Shown here one piece after another: positions 28,059 through 37,894 of a stretch of DNA of 64,000 nt. Both the position numbers and the translations under genes were made by a program. The stretch's first letter is position 1. Each line of letters starts with the position of its first letter. The stretch is taken from NCBI GenBank assembly GCA_001274695.2, contig LARU01000002.1, forward strand, positions 1,364,001 through 1,428,000, read 5' to 3'. The notes beneath the pieces were generated by a model. It was given only the letters and a program-made list of their open reading frames with translations, searched no databases and had not been told where the DNA came from. The stretch is from Azoarcus sp. PA01 (GTDB lineage Bacteria; Pseudomonadota; Gammaproteobacteria; Burkholderiales; Rhodocyclaceae).

Positions 28059-29024
28059 ATGAAAATCGAACGCGTCGTGCTCATCGGCGGCTCCGGCTTC
28101 GTCGGCAGCGCCGTTGCCAACCGGCTTGCCGGAGCCGCTGTCGAAGTCGTCGTTCCGACTCGCCGCGCGAGCCGCGCGCGTGATCTGCTGCTGCTGCCGA
28201 CCGTCGAAGTCGTCGAAGCGGACGTGCATGATCCGGCGACGCTCGCCCACCTCGTCAGCGGCGTCGATGCGGTCATCAACCTCGTCGGGATCCTGCATTC
28301 CCGGTCGGGCTCCCCGTATGGCCGGGACTTCGCGCGCGCCCATGTCGAGTTGCCGCAAAAGATCGTCGCCGCGTGCCGCGCCGCGCGCGTTCCCCATCTC
28401 GTGCATGTGAGCGCGCTCGGCGCGTCGCCCGACGGTCCGTCCGAATACCTGCGCTCGAAAGCCGCCGGCGAAGCGGCAGTACGCGCCGGCGGCGATGCCC
28501 CGGCGTGGACCGTGCTGCGCCCGGCGGTGATGTTCGGCCGCGGCGACCACTTCACGAACCTCTTCGCCAAGCTGGCAAGGCAGTTTCCGGTTTTGCCGCT
28601 GGGCGGCGCGCGCACGCGCTTCCAGCCGGTGTACGTCGAAGACGTCGCGGCGGTGATCTGCCGCTGCCTGCGCGAGCCGGCCGCCGCCGGCGAGCTGTTC
28701 GAACTCGCCGGGCCGCGCGTCTATACGCTGCGCGAGCTGGTCGAATACATCAGCGATCTGGCCGGCGCACCCCGCCCGATCCTCCCGCTGCCGAACGGGC
28801 TCGCGATGATGCAGGCGGCCCTGATGGAATGGCTGCCGAATCCGATCATGAGCCGCGACAACCTGCGCTCGATGCGCGTCGACAACGTCGCGAGCGGCGC
28901 GCCGCTGCCGTTCGGCATGGCCCCGACGCCGCTGGAGGCCGTCGCGCCGTCATATATCGGCGACAGGTCGCAGCGCGCCCGCTACTATTCGATGCGTAGC
29001 CACTCCGGCCGACCCCACGGCTGA
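28059..29024 (+). CDS. NAD(P)-binding epimerase-like protein, complex I NDUFA9 family
   Basis: 321 residues. N-terminal Rossmann motif [17 protein letters not shown] and early VINLVGIL as in atypical SDRs of the NDUFA9/YbjT type. No classical catalytic Yxxx[12 protein letters not shown] supplies the Tyr and Lys at a similar spacing (Y-x3-K). ERV-like extension after 250 includes a hydrophobic [19 protein letters not shown] stretch. The protein may bind quinone-oxidoreductase components; exact role is unknown. In an apparent row with slt, GST and cca. Confidence 0.8.
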   Translation: MKIERVVLIGGSGFVGSAVANRLAGAAVEVVVPTRRASRARDLLLLPTVEVVEADVHDPATLAHLVSGVDAVINLVGILHSRSGSPYGRDFARAHVELPQKIVAACRAARVPHLVHVSALGASPDGPSEYLRSKAAGEAAVRAGGDAPAWTVLRPAVMFGRGDHFTNLFAKLARQFPVLPLGGARTRFQPVYVEDVAAVICRCLREPAAAGELFELAGPRVYTLRELVEYISDLAGAPRPILPLPNGLAMMQAALMEWLPNPIMSRDNLRSMRVDNVASGAPLPFGMAPTPLEAVAPSYIGDRSQRARYYSMRSHSGRPHG

Positions 29025-29062
29025 CCGGCCGGACGATTCCCCACCCGACGGAGACTTCGTGC

Positions 29063-29719
29063 ATGAAACTGATCATCGGCAACAAGAACTACTCGTCCTG
29101 GTCGTTGCGTGGGTGGCTCGCGGCCAAGGCCAGCGGCCAGCAGTTCGAGGAGATCCGCATCGCGCTGTTCATCCCCGGCAGCCGCGAACGCATCCTGTCG
29201 CACTCGCCGTCCGGGAAAGTGCCGTGCCTGATCGACCACGGGCTGGCGATCTGGGACTCGCTCGCGATCTGCGAATACCTCGCCGAAAAAGCGCCGGGAC
29301 TGTGGCCGGCCGACGCCGCGGCGCGCGCCATCGCCCGCGCGGTCAGCGCCGAGATGCATTCGGGCTTCACCGACCTGCGCCAGCACATGACGATGAACAT
29401 CCGCAAGGACTACGCCGGCCAGGGGCACAACGCGGCGGTCGATGCGAACATCGCGCGCATCGAGGCGATCTGGAACGACTGCCGCGAGCGTTTCGGCACG
29501 CGCGCGAACCCCGCCGGGCCGTATCTGTTCGGCGCGTTCTCAATAGCCGATGCGATGTACGCGCCGGTCTGCTTCCGTTTCAGGACTTACGGCGTGCGAC
29601 CCGCCGCAGCGGCAGGCGAGTATCTCGACGCGATGCTCGCGCACCCGCTGATGCGGGAATGGGCAGCCGCAGCGAATGCCGAAAGCGAATCGATTCCGTC
29701 CGAAGACCTTTACGGCTGA
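29063..29719 (+). CDS. Glutathione S-transferase family protein
   Basis: 218 residues. N-terminal thioredoxin-like GST domain beginning [18 protein letters not shown] with the SS..R motif of Zeta/maleylacetoacetate isomerase-like GSTs, then [14 protein letters not shown] (cis-Pro) and [13 protein letters not shown] (Glu/Ser glutathione contact). Helical C-terminal domain follows. Cytoplasmic; substrate unknown. Its TGA overlaps the ATG of cca by one base. Confidence 0.9.
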   Translation: MKLIIGNKNYSSWSLRGWLAAKASGQQFEEIRIALFIPGSRERILSHSPSGKVPCLIDHGLAIWDSLAICEYLAEKAPGLWPADAAARAIARAVSAEMHSGFTDLRQHMTMNIRKDYAGQGHNAAVDANIARIEAIWNDCRERFGTRANPAGPYLFGAFSIADAMYAPVCFRFRTYGVRPAAAAGEYLDAMLAHPLMREWAAAANAESESIPSEDLYG

Positions 29720-30942
29720 TGCGTGTTTATGTCGTCGGCGGCGCGGTGCGCGACCGCCTGCTCGGCCTGCCGGTGCAGGATCATGACTGGGTGGTCGTCG
29801 GCGCGACTCCCGACGAGATGCTCGCGCGCGGCTTTCGCGCCGTCGGCAAGGATTTCCCGGTGTTCCTCCATCCTCGCACCGGCGAGGAATACGCCCTCGC
29901 CCGTACCGAACGCAAGAGCGGCCGCGGCTATACCGGTTTCACCGTGCACGCGTCGCCGGACGTCACGCTCGAAGAGGACTTGCGCCGCCGCGACCTGACG
30001 ATCAACGCGATCGCGCAGGACGAGGACGGCACGCTGATCGACCCGTACGGCGGGCGCCGCGACCTCGAAAACCGCGTGTTCCGCCATGTCAGCGACGCGT
30101 TCGCCGAAGATCCAGTGCGCGTTCTGCGCGTCGCACGCTTTGCCGCGCGCTTCGACGGGTTTTCGGTCGCGCCCGAGACGCTCGCGCTGATGCGCACGAT
30201 GGTCGACGAGGGCGAAGTCGACCACCTGGTCGCGGAGCGCGTGTGGCAGGAGCTCGCGCGCGGCCTGATGGAACGCCGCCCGTCGCGGATGTTCGCCGTG
30301 CTGCGCGAATGCGGCGCGCTCGCGCGCATCCTGCCCGAAGTCGATCGCCTGTTCGGCGTGCCGCAGCCGCCGCAGCACCACCCCGAAATCGACACCGGCA
30401 TTCACGTGATGGCGGTCGTCGACCACGCTGCGGCCACTGCGCAGCCGCTCGCCGTCCGCTGGGCGTGCCTGCTGCACGATCTGGGCAAAGCCGACACGCC
30501 GGTGCACGTATTGCCGCACCATTACGGCCACGAGGCGAAGAGCGCCGATCGCGCGCGGGTCGTGTCGGAGCGCCTGAAGGCGCCGGTTGAGTGCCGCGAC
30601 CTCGCGGTGCTGCTGGCGCGCGAGCACGGCATCCTGCATCAGGCATGTGCATTGCGTCCGGTGACGGTCGTGAAGCTGCTCGAACGCACCGATGCGCTGC
30701 GTCGCCCGGAACGTTTCGGCCTGTTGCTCGACGCCGCAGCGTGCGATTTCCACGGCCGCCCAGGGCTGGCCGAGCGCCCTTATACGCAGGCCGCGCTGTG
30801 GCAGGACGCGCTCGCCGCGGTCCGGTCGGTCGACGCCGGGGCGATCGCGCGCAGCTGCCCCGACAAGGCAAGCATCCCGCAACGCGTGCACGAGGCGCGG
30901 GTGGCGGCCGTCAAGGCGCGGCGTGCGGAAGAGGAAGACTGA
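29719..30942 (+). CDS. cca: CCA tRNA nucleotidyltransferase (multifunctional)
   Basis: 407 residues. Adds or repairs the 3'-CCA of tRNA. Head domain [13 protein letters not shown], catalytic DHDW (DxD), [26 protein letters not shown] and [17 protein letters not shown] match class II enzymes. C-terminal HD phosphohydrolase domain is present ([24 protein letters not shown]), as in the gammaproteobacterial-type enzyme with phosphatase/2',3'-cyclic phosphodiesterase activity. Starts in the stop codon of the GST gene. Confidence 0.96.
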   Translation: MRVYVVGGAVRDRLLGLPVQDHDWVVVGATPDEMLARGFRAVGKDFPVFLHPRTGEEYALARTERKSGRGYTGFTVHASPDVTLEEDLRRRDLTINAIAQDEDGTLIDPYGGRRDLENRVFRHVSDAFAEDPVRVLRVARFAARFDGFSVAPETLALMRTMVDEGEVDHLVAERVWQELARGLMERRPSRMFAVLRECGALARILPEVDRLFGVPQPPQHHPEIDTGIHVMAVVDHAAATAQPLAVRWACLLHDLGKADTPVHVLPHHYGHEAKSADRARVVSERLKAPVECRDLAVLLAREHGILHQACALRPVTVVKLLERTDALRRPERFGLLLDAAACDFHGRPGLAERPYTQAALWQDALAAVRSVDAGAIARSCPDKASIPQRVHEARVAAVKARRAEEED

Positions 30943-30973
30943 CTCCGCGGGCCGCCCGTTTGCATGGAGCGAC

Positions 30974-31171
30974 TCACAATGCGCGCAGCAGCGCCCAGCC
31001 GAGAACACTCAGCAGTATCGTGCTGGTAAATGGCAGATGGATCGCACGGCCCCACAGGCGAAAATGAAAATCGCCTGGCAGATGGCCGAAGCGCAGGCGG
31101 CGCATGATGTCCGGCCGGAGCAGGCCGGTCAGGAGGACGATCAGCGCCACCACGACCAGCCACTTAAGCAT
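30974..31171 (-). CDS. DUF2905 small membrane protein
   Basis: 65 residues with two membrane segments around a short loop GHLPGDFHFRLWGRAIHLPF, the hallmark of DUF2905 (LPGD...G...F/P). Function unknown. Convergent with cca and divergent from the GST gene at 31261. Confidence 0.88.
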   Translation of the reverse strand: MLKWLVVVALIVLLTGLLRPDIMRRLRFGHLPGDFHFRLWGRAIHLPFTSTILLSVLGWALLRAL

Positions 31172-31260
31172 TCCGATCTCCGCCCCAAATTCGCATTAGA
31201 CCTTGCGAAGGGTGCGTCTCGCAACGCGGCGTTCGCGCCGCCATCGACGGAGCCTGTCCG

Positions 31261-31881
31261 ATGATCACGCTTTACACCTGGACCACGCCCAACGGCCGCA
31301 AGATCTCGATCGCACTCGAGGAACTCGGGCTGCGCTACGCAACGCGCCCGATCGACATTTCGCGCGGCGAGCAATTCGCGACCGAGTTCCTCGCGCTGAA
31401 CCCGAACCACCGCATCCCGGTGATCGTCGATGACGAAGGGCCGGACGGCGAGCCGATCACCATCATCGAATCCGGCGCGATCCTGCTGTATCTCGCCGAA
31501 AAGACCGGGCGCCTGCTGCCGGCCGCAGCGCGCGAGCGCTGCGAGGCGATCCAGTGGCTGATGTTCCAGATGGGCAACGTCGGCCCGATGCTCGGGCAGG
31601 CGCATCATTTCCTGCGTTACGCGCCGGAAGTGATCCCGTACGCGGTCGAACGCTACGCGAAGGAAGCCGCGCGCATCTACGGCGTCCTCAATACCCGTCT
31701 CGCCGGCCGCGACTGGCTCGCCGGCGCCGATTATTCGGTCGCCGACATCGCGACGTTCCCGTGGATTGCGAGTCACGACTGGCAAGGAATCGATCTCGAC
31801 CGCTTCCCTGAAGTGCGGCGATGGTTCGATGCGATCGCGGCGCGGCCGGCCGTGCAGCGCGGCATGGCGGTGCCGCAATGA
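31261..31881 (+). CDS. Glutathione S-transferase, YfcG/YghU-like
   Basis: 206 residues. Begins LYTWTTPNGRKISIALEELG, the nu-class GST start with the T-x-N-G-x-K motif that binds glutathione (disulfide-bond oxidoreductase type). NPNHRIPVIVDD (cis-Pro) and IIESGAILLYLAEKTG follow. Predicted to act on glutathione disulfides or peroxides. Its stop overlaps the ATG of the hydrolase gene (ATGA), so they are coupled. Confidence 0.92.
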   Translation: MITLYTWTTPNGRKISIALEELGLRYATRPIDISRGEQFATEFLALNPNHRIPVIVDDEGPDGEPITIIESGAILLYLAEKTGRLLPAAARERCEAIQWLMFQMGNVGPMLGQAHHFLRYAPEVIPYAVERYAKEAARIYGVLNTRLAGRDWLAGADYSVADIATFPWIASHDWQGIDLDRFPEVRRWFDAIAARPAVQRGMAVPQ

Positions 31882-32687
31882 GTGGGGGGCCTTTCGGCGA
31901 ACTCGAGGTGATTGCGCGCCCCGCAGGCAACGCGGTTTCACCGGTCCCGCTGCTGTTCATCCACGGCGCCTACACCGGCGCGTGGTGCTGGGACGAACAT
32001 TTTTTGCCGTATTTCGCCGCTGCCGGCTTCGACTGCTACGCGCTGTCGCTGTCCGGCCATGGTGCAAGCCGCAGGCGCGGAAGACTCGATTCGTTCTCGA
32101 TCGACGACTACGTGCGCGACGTCGGCGAAGTCGTCGCCGCGTTGCCGCGGACGCCGGCGCTGATCGGCCATTCGATGGGCGGGATGGTGATTCAGAAGTA
32201 CCTCGAGGAGGCTGACGTCCCCGCCGTCGCGCTGCTGTGCTCGGTCCCGCCGCAAGGGCTGATGGGCTCGGCGCTGGGCCTGATGTTCAACAAGCCGCAC
32301 CTCCTCGGCAACCTGAACCAGATGCTCGCCGGCAGCCAGCCCGACCCGGAAAGCCTGCGCGAAGCCCTGTTCCACCAGCCGGTCGATGACGGCGCGCTGA
32401 TGCGCTACTACCATCTGTGCCAGCCCGAATCCCACCGCGCAGTGTGGGACATGACGCTTTTCAACCTGCCGCAACCGTCGCGCATGCACCGTCCGCCGAT
32501 GCTGATCGTCGGCGCGGAACACGATCACCTCATCCCGCCGGCGCAGGTCGCGATGACCGCGGCGCTGTATGGCCTGGAGGCGAGGATCCTCCCTGGCCTG
32601 GGGCATGGAGTCATGCTCGAGCGCGACTGGGAAAGTGTCGCGCAAATGCTCCTTGAATGGCTCACGGTACAACTTGTCGAAGTTTAG
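31878..32687 (+). CDS. Alpha/beta hydrolase
   Basis: 269 residues. LLFIHGAYTGAWCWDEHFLP provides the oxyanion region, IGHSMGGMVIQKYL has the nucleophile Ser in GHSMG, and the charge relay is completed by Asp in VGAEHDHLIPP and His in LPGLGHGVMLERDW. Cytoplasmic esterase-, lactonase- or haloperoxidase-like enzyme; substrate unknown. Coupled by ATGA overlap to the upstream GST. 3' region is a 199-base gap with short dyads (for example CGGGGT/ACCCCG at 32727-32747). Confidence 0.9.
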   Translation: MSGGPFGELEVIARPAGNAVSPVPLLFIHGAYTGAWCWDEHFLPYFAAAGFDCYALSLSGHGASRRRGRLDSFSIDDYVRDVGEVVAALPRTPALIGHSMGGMVIQKYLEEADVPAVALLCSVPPQGLMGSALGLMFNKPHLLGNLNQMLAGSQPDPESLREALFHQPVDDGALMRYYHLCQPESHRAVWDMTLFNLPQPSRMHRPPMLIVGAEHDHLIPPAQVAMTAALYGLEARILPGLGHGVMLERDWESVAQMLLEWLTVQLVEV

Positions 32688-32886
32688 TACTGGAAACTGT
32701 AATCATTCGGCGCCAAGATGAAAGCGCGGGGTCACTCCGGAACCCCGTCAGCCGTGCCCCCTCCGGAGCTCGAACCCGGAGCGGGCAGCTGCAGACACTC
32801 GCGGCGCCCCGGTGCCGCCGGCATTTCCCGGTCCGCGCGACCAACGCCGGGAAGCCGGAACAACGGGGTACGTCGCGGAGGCCATC

Positions 32887-33099
32887 ATGGTGATCATCAT
32901 GGAAATGCACGCAGGCAACGTGATCGGGAATCCCGATGAATACGGCGACGAAGTGCTCAACGCCAGCTGGCTGCCGCCGCAACCCGAACCCGCGCTCCCG
33001 TTGCAGCACGCCGGACGCGGCGAAGGGGCCGGGAATCGCCCGCCGCCGCCGCTCGACGTCGACGACTTCCTGCAGGCGGTTTACCGCTACCAGGAATAG
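32887..33099 (+). CDS. Small hypothetical protein (70 aa)
   Basis: Unrecognised 70-residue protein beginning MVIIMEMHAGNVIGNPDEYG and ending DVDDFLQAVYRYQE. GGAGG at 32877-32881 lies 5 bases before the ATG. Third-codon positions are strongly G/C in the same way as flanking genes, which argues for real coding. No signal peptide or membrane segment; acidic ends with a Pro-rich middle (NRPPPPLDV). Function unknown. Confidence 0.6.
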   Translation: MVIIMEMHAGNVIGNPDEYGDEVLNASWLPPQPEPALPLQHAGRGEGAGNRPPPPLDVDDFLQAVYRYQE

Positions 33100-33221
33100 A
33101 GACCGCGCAGGCCGCGTGACGCGCAAGCCGGAAAGCGCGACGTCGCCGGAACAGCGCTCGGGAGCGCGCCGACCCGCGCAGTGCACCCGACCGATGCGTT
33201 CGCAGCGAAGCGCGCTGCGGA

Positions 33222-34382
33222 TTACAGCGCGTGCACCCGGTCGCCGCGCTGGAACCCGAGCAGCGGGTCGGGGATGCCTTTGCCGAGCGCAAGCACTTTG
33301 AAGAGCTCCCCCATTTCCTGTGGCGTCGTCAGTCGCTGCGCGGCGCGCGCTGCGCGGATGTAGTCCGCCGACGTCTCGGGCCCGCGCCGCGCGAGGCATT
33401 CGAGCAGCCCGCAGTTGAACAGGAACGCGGCCTGGTTGGTGTAGCCGAGCACGTCGAGCCCGGCGTCGAACGCCGCTTCGGCGACCGACGTGAAATCGAC
33501 GAACGCGGTGATGTCGTTCAGCCCCGGCCACAGGAAAGGATCGGCGTGCGCATGGTGGCGGTAATAGCACAGCAGCGTGCCGTTCGAGCGCGACGGCAGA
33601 TAATACTCGGCGCGCGGATAACCGTAATCGACGAGCAGCAGCGCGCCGCGCTCGAGGCGCTGCGCCCATTCGCCGACCCACGCGCGCGCAGCGAGGTTCA
33701 GCTCGGTGACGTATTCGCCGCTCTCGGGCAACGGCAGGTCGAGCGCGCGCGCCGCGTCGGCGACCGCTCCGCTCGCCGGCGAGTCCGCCCAGCGCAGCGT
33801 GCCCGACGGATCGACGGCGACGCCGCGCTCGAACAGCCCTTCGGGGCGCGACACGACAAGGTGCACCGGCATCACGTCGAGGACTTCGTTCGCGACCAGC
33901 GCGCCGGAAAAACGCTCCGGCAGCGCGTCGAGCCAGCGTACGCGACTCGCCAGACGCGGCGCTTTCTCGGCCAGCACGTCGAACTGGCGCTCGCGCAGTT
34001 CGCCCGACAGTTCGAGGATGCCGTAAGTCTCGGGCAGGCAGTCCCGCCGCTCGAGTTCGAGCAGCAGATCGGCAGCGAGCAGTCCGGTGCCCGCTCCCGC
34101 TTCGATCACGTGCGCGGCGGAGGCGTGCATCACCTGCTCGACCTGCGCCGCGAGCGCCTGGCCGAACAGCGGCGTCAGCTCCGGAGCCGTGATGAAGTCG
34201 CCACCCGGGCCGAATTTCCTCGCCCCGCCGCTGTAATACCCGAGCCCCGGCGAATACAGCGCCAGTTCCATGTAGCGCGAGAAGGGCATCCAGCCGCCGG
34301 CCGCGGCGATGGATTCGGTGATCGAGCGCACCAGGCGCGCGCTTTGTTCGATCGCGTCGGCGGAAGGTTGAGGCAGGGACAT
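33222..34382 (-). CDS. MidA-type class I SAM-dependent methyltransferase
   Basis: 386 residues. SAM motif I VIEAGAGTGLLAADLL, then LVANEVLDVMPVHLVV with the family NEVLD(A/V)xP motif, and GYPRAEYYLPSRSNGTL, LLCYYRHHAHADPF, DITAFVDFTSVAEAA typical of the COG1565 / NDUFAF7 family. In mitochondria the family methylates an Arg of a complex I subunit; the bacterial substrate is not known. ATG 34382 (MSLPQPS) preferred over 34394. Divergent from the SDR gene. Confidence 0.9.
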   Translation of the reverse strand: MSLPQPSADAIEQSARLVRSITESIAAAGGWMPFSRYMELALYSPGLGYYSGGARKFGPGGDFITAPELTPLFGQALAAQVEQVMHASAAHVIEAGAGTGLLAADLLLELERRDCLPETYGILELSGELRERQFDVLAEKAPRLASRVRWLDALPERFSGALVANEVLDVMPVHLVVSRPEGLFERGVAVDPSGTLRWADSPASGAVADAARALDLPLPESGEYVTELNLAARAWVGEWAQRLERGALLLVDYGYPRAEYYLPSRSNGTLLCYYRHHAHADPFLWPGLNDITAFVDFTSVAEAAFDAGLDVLGYTNQAAFLFNCGLLECLARRGPETSADYIRAARAAQRLTTPQEMGELFKVLALGKGIPDPLLGFQRGDRVHAL

Positions 34383-34468
34383 GGGCGGCGGCACTCGGGA
34401 AAACGCGTATTCTAGCGTCTGTCTCCAGCGGCCACGCGCGGGTGGCCAGAACCGAGGAATCCGGCACG

Positions 34469-35215
34469 ATGAGCACCACAGCCTCGCCCGTCATCCTGGT
34501 TACCGGCGCCGCCCGGCGCGTCGGTGCCCAAATCGCGCGGACCTTGCACGCCAGCGGCGCACACGTCGTGCTGCATTACCGCAATTCGGCAGCCGAGGCC
34601 CGCGCCGTGGCTGCCGAGCTCGACCGGTTGCGCCCCGGCTCGGCGTCGCTCGCGCACGGTGACCTCAAGGACGACGGCGTTCCCGCGGCCTTGATCGACG
34701 GATTGCTCGCGACGCACGGCCGGCTCGACGCCGTCGTGAACAACGCGTCGAGCTTCTTCCCGACGCCGCTCGGCCATATCGACGCCGCGGCATGGACCGA
34801 GCTGATCGGTTCGAACCTGAAAGGCCCGCTGTTCCTCGCGCAGGCCGCGGCGCCGATGCTGCGGCGCCAGCGCGGTGCGATCGTCAACATCGTCGATATC
34901 CACGCCGAGCGGCCGCTGCGCAACTACCCGCTGTATTGTGCCGCGAAGGCCGGCCTGCTCGGTCTCACCCGGGCGCTGGCGCTGGAGCTCGCGCCCGACG
35001 TCAGAGTGAACGGCGTGTCGCCCGGCGCGATCGAGTGGCCGGACGACGGCCAGTTTCCGCCCGAGCAGCGCGACGAGATCGTCCGCCACACGCTGCTCGG
35101 ACGGATCGGATCGGCTGCCGACATCGCCCGCACGGTCCGCTTCCTGCTGTTCGACGCGCCGTATGTCACCGGGCAGATCATCGCCGTCGACGGCGGGCGC
35201 AGCGCGCACCTCTGA
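34469..35215 (+). CDS. Pteridine reductase-like SDR
   Basis: 248 residues. NAD(P)-binding TGAARRVGAQIARTL with the Arg-rich TGxxxR variant seen in pteridine reductases and FolM-type dihydromonapterin reductases. Active site Y-x3-K in PLYCAAKAGL, with NNASSFFPTPL and the C-terminal GQIIAVDGGRS. Probable cytoplasmic pterin or folate reduction (inference from motif). ATG 34469 preferred over the upstream start. Confidence 0.85.
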   Translation: MSTTASPVILVTGAARRVGAQIARTLHASGAHVVLHYRNSAAEARAVAAELDRLRPGSASLAHGDLKDDGVPAALIDGLLATHGRLDAVVNNASSFFPTPLGHIDAAAWTELIGSNLKGPLFLAQAAAPMLRRQRGAIVNIVDIHAERPLRNYPLYCAAKAGLLGLTRALALELAPDVRVNGVSPGAIEWPDDGQFPPEQRDEIVRHTLLGRIGSAADIARTVRFLLFDAPYVTGQIIAVDGGRSAHL

Positions 35216-35284
35216 GCGCAGCAGGACCGCGTGCGCAGGGCGCAAAGGTATAATTGCGTTCGTTTCCCCGCAGGACGTTCAACC

Positions 35285-36268
35285 GTGACTCCCCTTTCCG
35301 CTGTCGCCGCGGCGACTCCAGCCCTCGCCGCGGCGACTTCAGCCCTCGCCGAAGCGGCCGACACCCGCTTTTCGAACACTTTCCTGCGGCTGAAGAAAAA
35401 GCTCGAGCGCAGCGTCGGCAAGGCGATCGCCGACTTCAACATGATCGGCGACGGCGACACGGTGATGGTGTGCGTATCCGGCGGCAAGGATTCGTACACG
35501 CTGCTGTCGTGCCTGCTCGCGCTGCGCGAACGCGCGCCGGTCGACTTCCGCATCATCGCGATGAACCTCGACCAGAAGCAGCCCGGCTTCCCCGCCGAAG
35601 TGCTGCCGGCCTATTTCGAGTCGATCGGTGTCGAATACCGCATCGTCAGCGAGGACACCTACTCGATCGTCAAGGACAAGATCCCCGAGGGCAAGACGAC
35701 CTGTTCGCTGTGCTCGCGGCTGCGGCGCGGCATCATCTACCGCGTTGCGCGCGAGCTCGGCGCGACGCGCATCGCGCTCGGCCATCACCGCGACGACATG
35801 CTCGAGACGCTGTTCCTGAACCTGTTCTTCGGCGGCAAGATCAAGGCGATGCCGCCGAAGCTCGTCAGCGACAACGGCGAACACGTCGTGATCAGGCCGC
35901 TTGCGTACTGCACCGAAGCCGACATCGCGCGCTTCGCGCGGACGATGGCGTTCCCGATCATTCCGTGCAACCTGTGCGGCTCGCAGGAAAACGCACAGCG
36001 GAAGCAGATCAAGACGATGCTGCAAGGCTGGGCGCGCGAGCATCCGGGGCGCATCGAATCGATCGCGACCGCGCTCGGCCAAGTCGTGCCGTCACATCTC
36101 GCCGACGCATCGCTGTTCGACTTTCGCAACCTGACGCGCGACACGGTCGTCGCCGAAGGCGACATCGCGTTCGACCACGTCGAGGTGCCGTCCGCGTCCG
36201 CCGCGCCGATGCACGCCGTCATGCCCACCGTAATGCAATTCGCCGATCGCCCGACGGACGGGGAGTAG
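35285..36268 (+). CDS. ttcA: tRNA 2-thiocytidine(32) synthetase
   Basis: About 327 residues. PP-loop ATPase [20 protein letters not shown] (first CxxC) and [13 protein letters not shown] (second CxxC), which hold a 4Fe-4S cluster. Adds sulfur to C32 of certain tRNAs. [12 protein letters not shown] is the TtcA metal/adenylate motif. GTG 35285 is the likely start. TATAAT at 35249-35254 upstream could be a -10 box without a clear -35. N-terminal ~20 residues are Ala-rich and longer than usual. Confidence 0.95.
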   Translation: MTPLSAVAAATPALAAATSALAEAADTRFSNTFLRLKKKLERSVGKAIADFNMIGDGDTVMVCVSGGKDSYTLLSCLLALRERAPVDFRIIAMNLDQKQPGFPAEVLPAYFESIGVEYRIVSEDTYSIVKDKIPEGKTTCSLCSRLRRGIIYRVARELGATRIALGHHRDDMLETLFLNLFFGGKIKAMPPKLVSDNGEHVVIRPLAYCTEADIARFARTMAFPIIPCNLCGSQENAQRKQIKTMLQGWAREHPGRIESIATALGQVVPSHLADASLFDFRNLTRDTVVAEGDIAFDHVEVPSASAAPMHAVMPTVMQFADRPTDGE

Positions 36269-36387
36269 GCGCCGATCCGCCCGGCACAGAACCTGACCCC
36301 CATCCCACGCGACCGATCCCACGCGACACGTCCCGCTCCGGCCCGCCCGGCGCGGGAACGCGGCCGCGGCCGTGACTGCCCCCGCAC

Positions 36388-37254
36388 ATGATCCAGCCGA
36401 AGAACGTCTGCGTCCTCGTTGCCGAAATACCCGGGAGACAGCGCTTTGCCGAGGCGCTCGGCGCGCATGAAGTCAGCCATGCGGTCGAGCGCTGCATGCA
36501 CCGCATCGAGCGGGCCGTCGAGGCCAACGGCGGAACCCGGCTGCGCCGCGAATCGGCACGCGCGTGCACGACGTTCGAGCGCTGCGACGCGGCGATCCTC
36601 GCCGCCTGCGAAATGCTCGAGCGCGTCGAAAGCCTGCCGCCGCTGCGCGGCCTGCGGATGTTGATCCGCGTCGGCGTGCACTATGGCGCGGCCGCCCCGG
36701 GCCAGGCAGTCAGCGCCGACGAGGCGCTCGCGATGCGCCTCGCCGATACCGCGCGACCCGGCCACATCCTCGCCAGCAATGCGGTCGTGATGCAGCTGTC
36801 GCCCGGCGTGCGCCATCTCGCCTGCAACACGGCGCTGCAGGACCCGGCGCTCGACGGCCTGGGCTGGCCGGCGTTCGAGATCGTGCGGTATTCGGGCACG
36901 ATCACGTCGATCCCGGCTGCGGAGCGCATCGCGCAACGGCTGAGAATCCACCACCAGCAGGACGTGCTGTTCGTCGAGGAGAACCGTCCGGTGGTGCTGC
37001 TGGGGCGCGAGATCGGCAACGACATCGTCATCATCGACCGGCGCACTTCGCGCCAGCACGCGCGCATCGAGCGCCGGCGTGAAGGGTTCGTCCTGATCGA
37101 CCGCAGCACCAACGGCACGTACATCGCCGAAAACGGCGGCGCCGAGCGGTACATCAAGGCCGGCGAACTGCCGCTGATCGGCCCGGGCCGCATCGGCTGC
37201 GGCTTCTCGGCGAACGACATCGAGCGCGACCTGGCGTTTTTCGAGATCGTCTAG
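36388..37254 (+). CDS. FHA domain protein with degenerate cyclase-like N-terminus
   Basis: 288 residues. The first ~175 residues resemble class III nucleotide cyclase (VAEIPGRQRFAEALGAHEVS ... RVGVHYGAA..., LADTARPGHILASNAVV), but the metal Asp pair and substrate Lys/Asp are not evident, so catalysis is doubtful. Residues about 200-288 form an FHA phosphothreonine-binding domain: VVLLGREIGNDIVI, TSRQHARIERR, DRSTNGTYI. Signal-transduction adaptor, cytoplasmic. Followed by a YqaA gene 23 bases later. Confidence 0.85.
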   Translation: MIQPKNVCVLVAEIPGRQRFAEALGAHEVSHAVERCMHRIERAVEANGGTRLRRESARACTTFERCDAAILAACEMLERVESLPPLRGLRMLIRVGVHYGAAAPGQAVSADEALAMRLADTARPGHILASNAVVMQLSPGVRHLACNTALQDPALDGLGWPAFEIVRYSGTITSIPAAERIAQRLRIHHQQDVLFVEENRPVVLLGREIGNDIVIIDRRTSRQHARIERRREGFVLIDRSTNGTYIAENGGAERYIKAGELPLIGPGRIGCGFSANDIERDLAFFEIV

Positions 37255-37276
37255 GCGGCCGCGCCCGCAACCGCCG

Positions 37277-37696
37277 ATGAGCTTCCTTTCGCTGCTCGAC
37301 CCCGGCCCCGAAGCGGGTCTCGCGGCGCTGTTCGCGTCGAGCTTTCTTGCCGCGACGCTGCTGCCCGGGGGGTCGGAACTCGTGCTCGCCGGCGTGCTCG
37401 CGCTGCGGCCCGAGCAGCTCGTCGCGGCGCTGACGCTCGCGACGCTCGGCAACACGCTCGGCGGCATGAGCACGTGGGCGCTCGCCCGGCTGCTGCCCGG
37501 AAAGGCGGACACGGGCCGGCTCGCGTGGGTGCGCGATCACGGCGCGCCGATCCTGCTGCTGGCGTGGGTGCCGGTGATCGGCGACGCGCTGTGTGCCGCA
37601 GCAGGCTGGCTGCGCCTCGCGTGGCTGCCATGCCTGCTGTGGATGGCGGCAGGCAAGCTGCTACGCTACGCGCTCGTCGCCTTCGCCGTGCTGTGA
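37277..37696 (+). CDS. yqaA: YqaA-family small membrane protein
   Basis: 139 residues, SNARE-associated/DedA-related family, four or so hydrophobic segments. ASSFLAATLLPGGSELVLAG is the re-entrant-type motif of the family; LGNTLGGMSTWALARL and AWVPVIGDALCAAAGWLR follow. Inner membrane; role unclear. The downstream 198 bases up to the FAD/Fe-S gene hold no gene, but contain TTGACC (37820) and TACAAT (37852) at a spacing too long for a standard promoter. Confidence 0.88.
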   Translation: MSFLSLLDPGPEAGLAALFASSFLAATLLPGGSELVLAGVLALRPEQLVAALTLATLGNTLGGMSTWALARLLPGKADTGRLAWVRDHGAPILLLAWVPVIGDALCAAAGWLRLAWLPCLLWMAAGKLLRYALVAFAVL

Positions 37697-37894
37697 ACCC
37701 GCCTCGTGCGCAACGCCGGCTTCGCGAAGGACTGCCGCCCGCAGTCTGCCGGGCGCCTCGAGCCGATGACGGCACGATACAAGCCGCTTGAAAATCAAGC
37801 CCCTACGCAGCGCAGGGACTTGACCGACGTTCGTATTGCACCGCGGTAAGTTACAATTTGCGGCTTCCCCGCCGTCCTGGTATCGGAATATCTG

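Noticed and set aside
32740..32790. tRNA T-arm-like sequence on the minus strand (GGGTTCGAGC with paired flanks)
   Set aside because: No matching acceptor stem, anticodon arm or CCA at the required distance; it is only a short hairpin (CTCCGG/CCGGAG).
37820..37857. TTGACC and TACAAT as a promoter of the FAD/Fe-S gene
   Set aside because: The spacer is 26 bases, too long for sigma-70; no better pair found.
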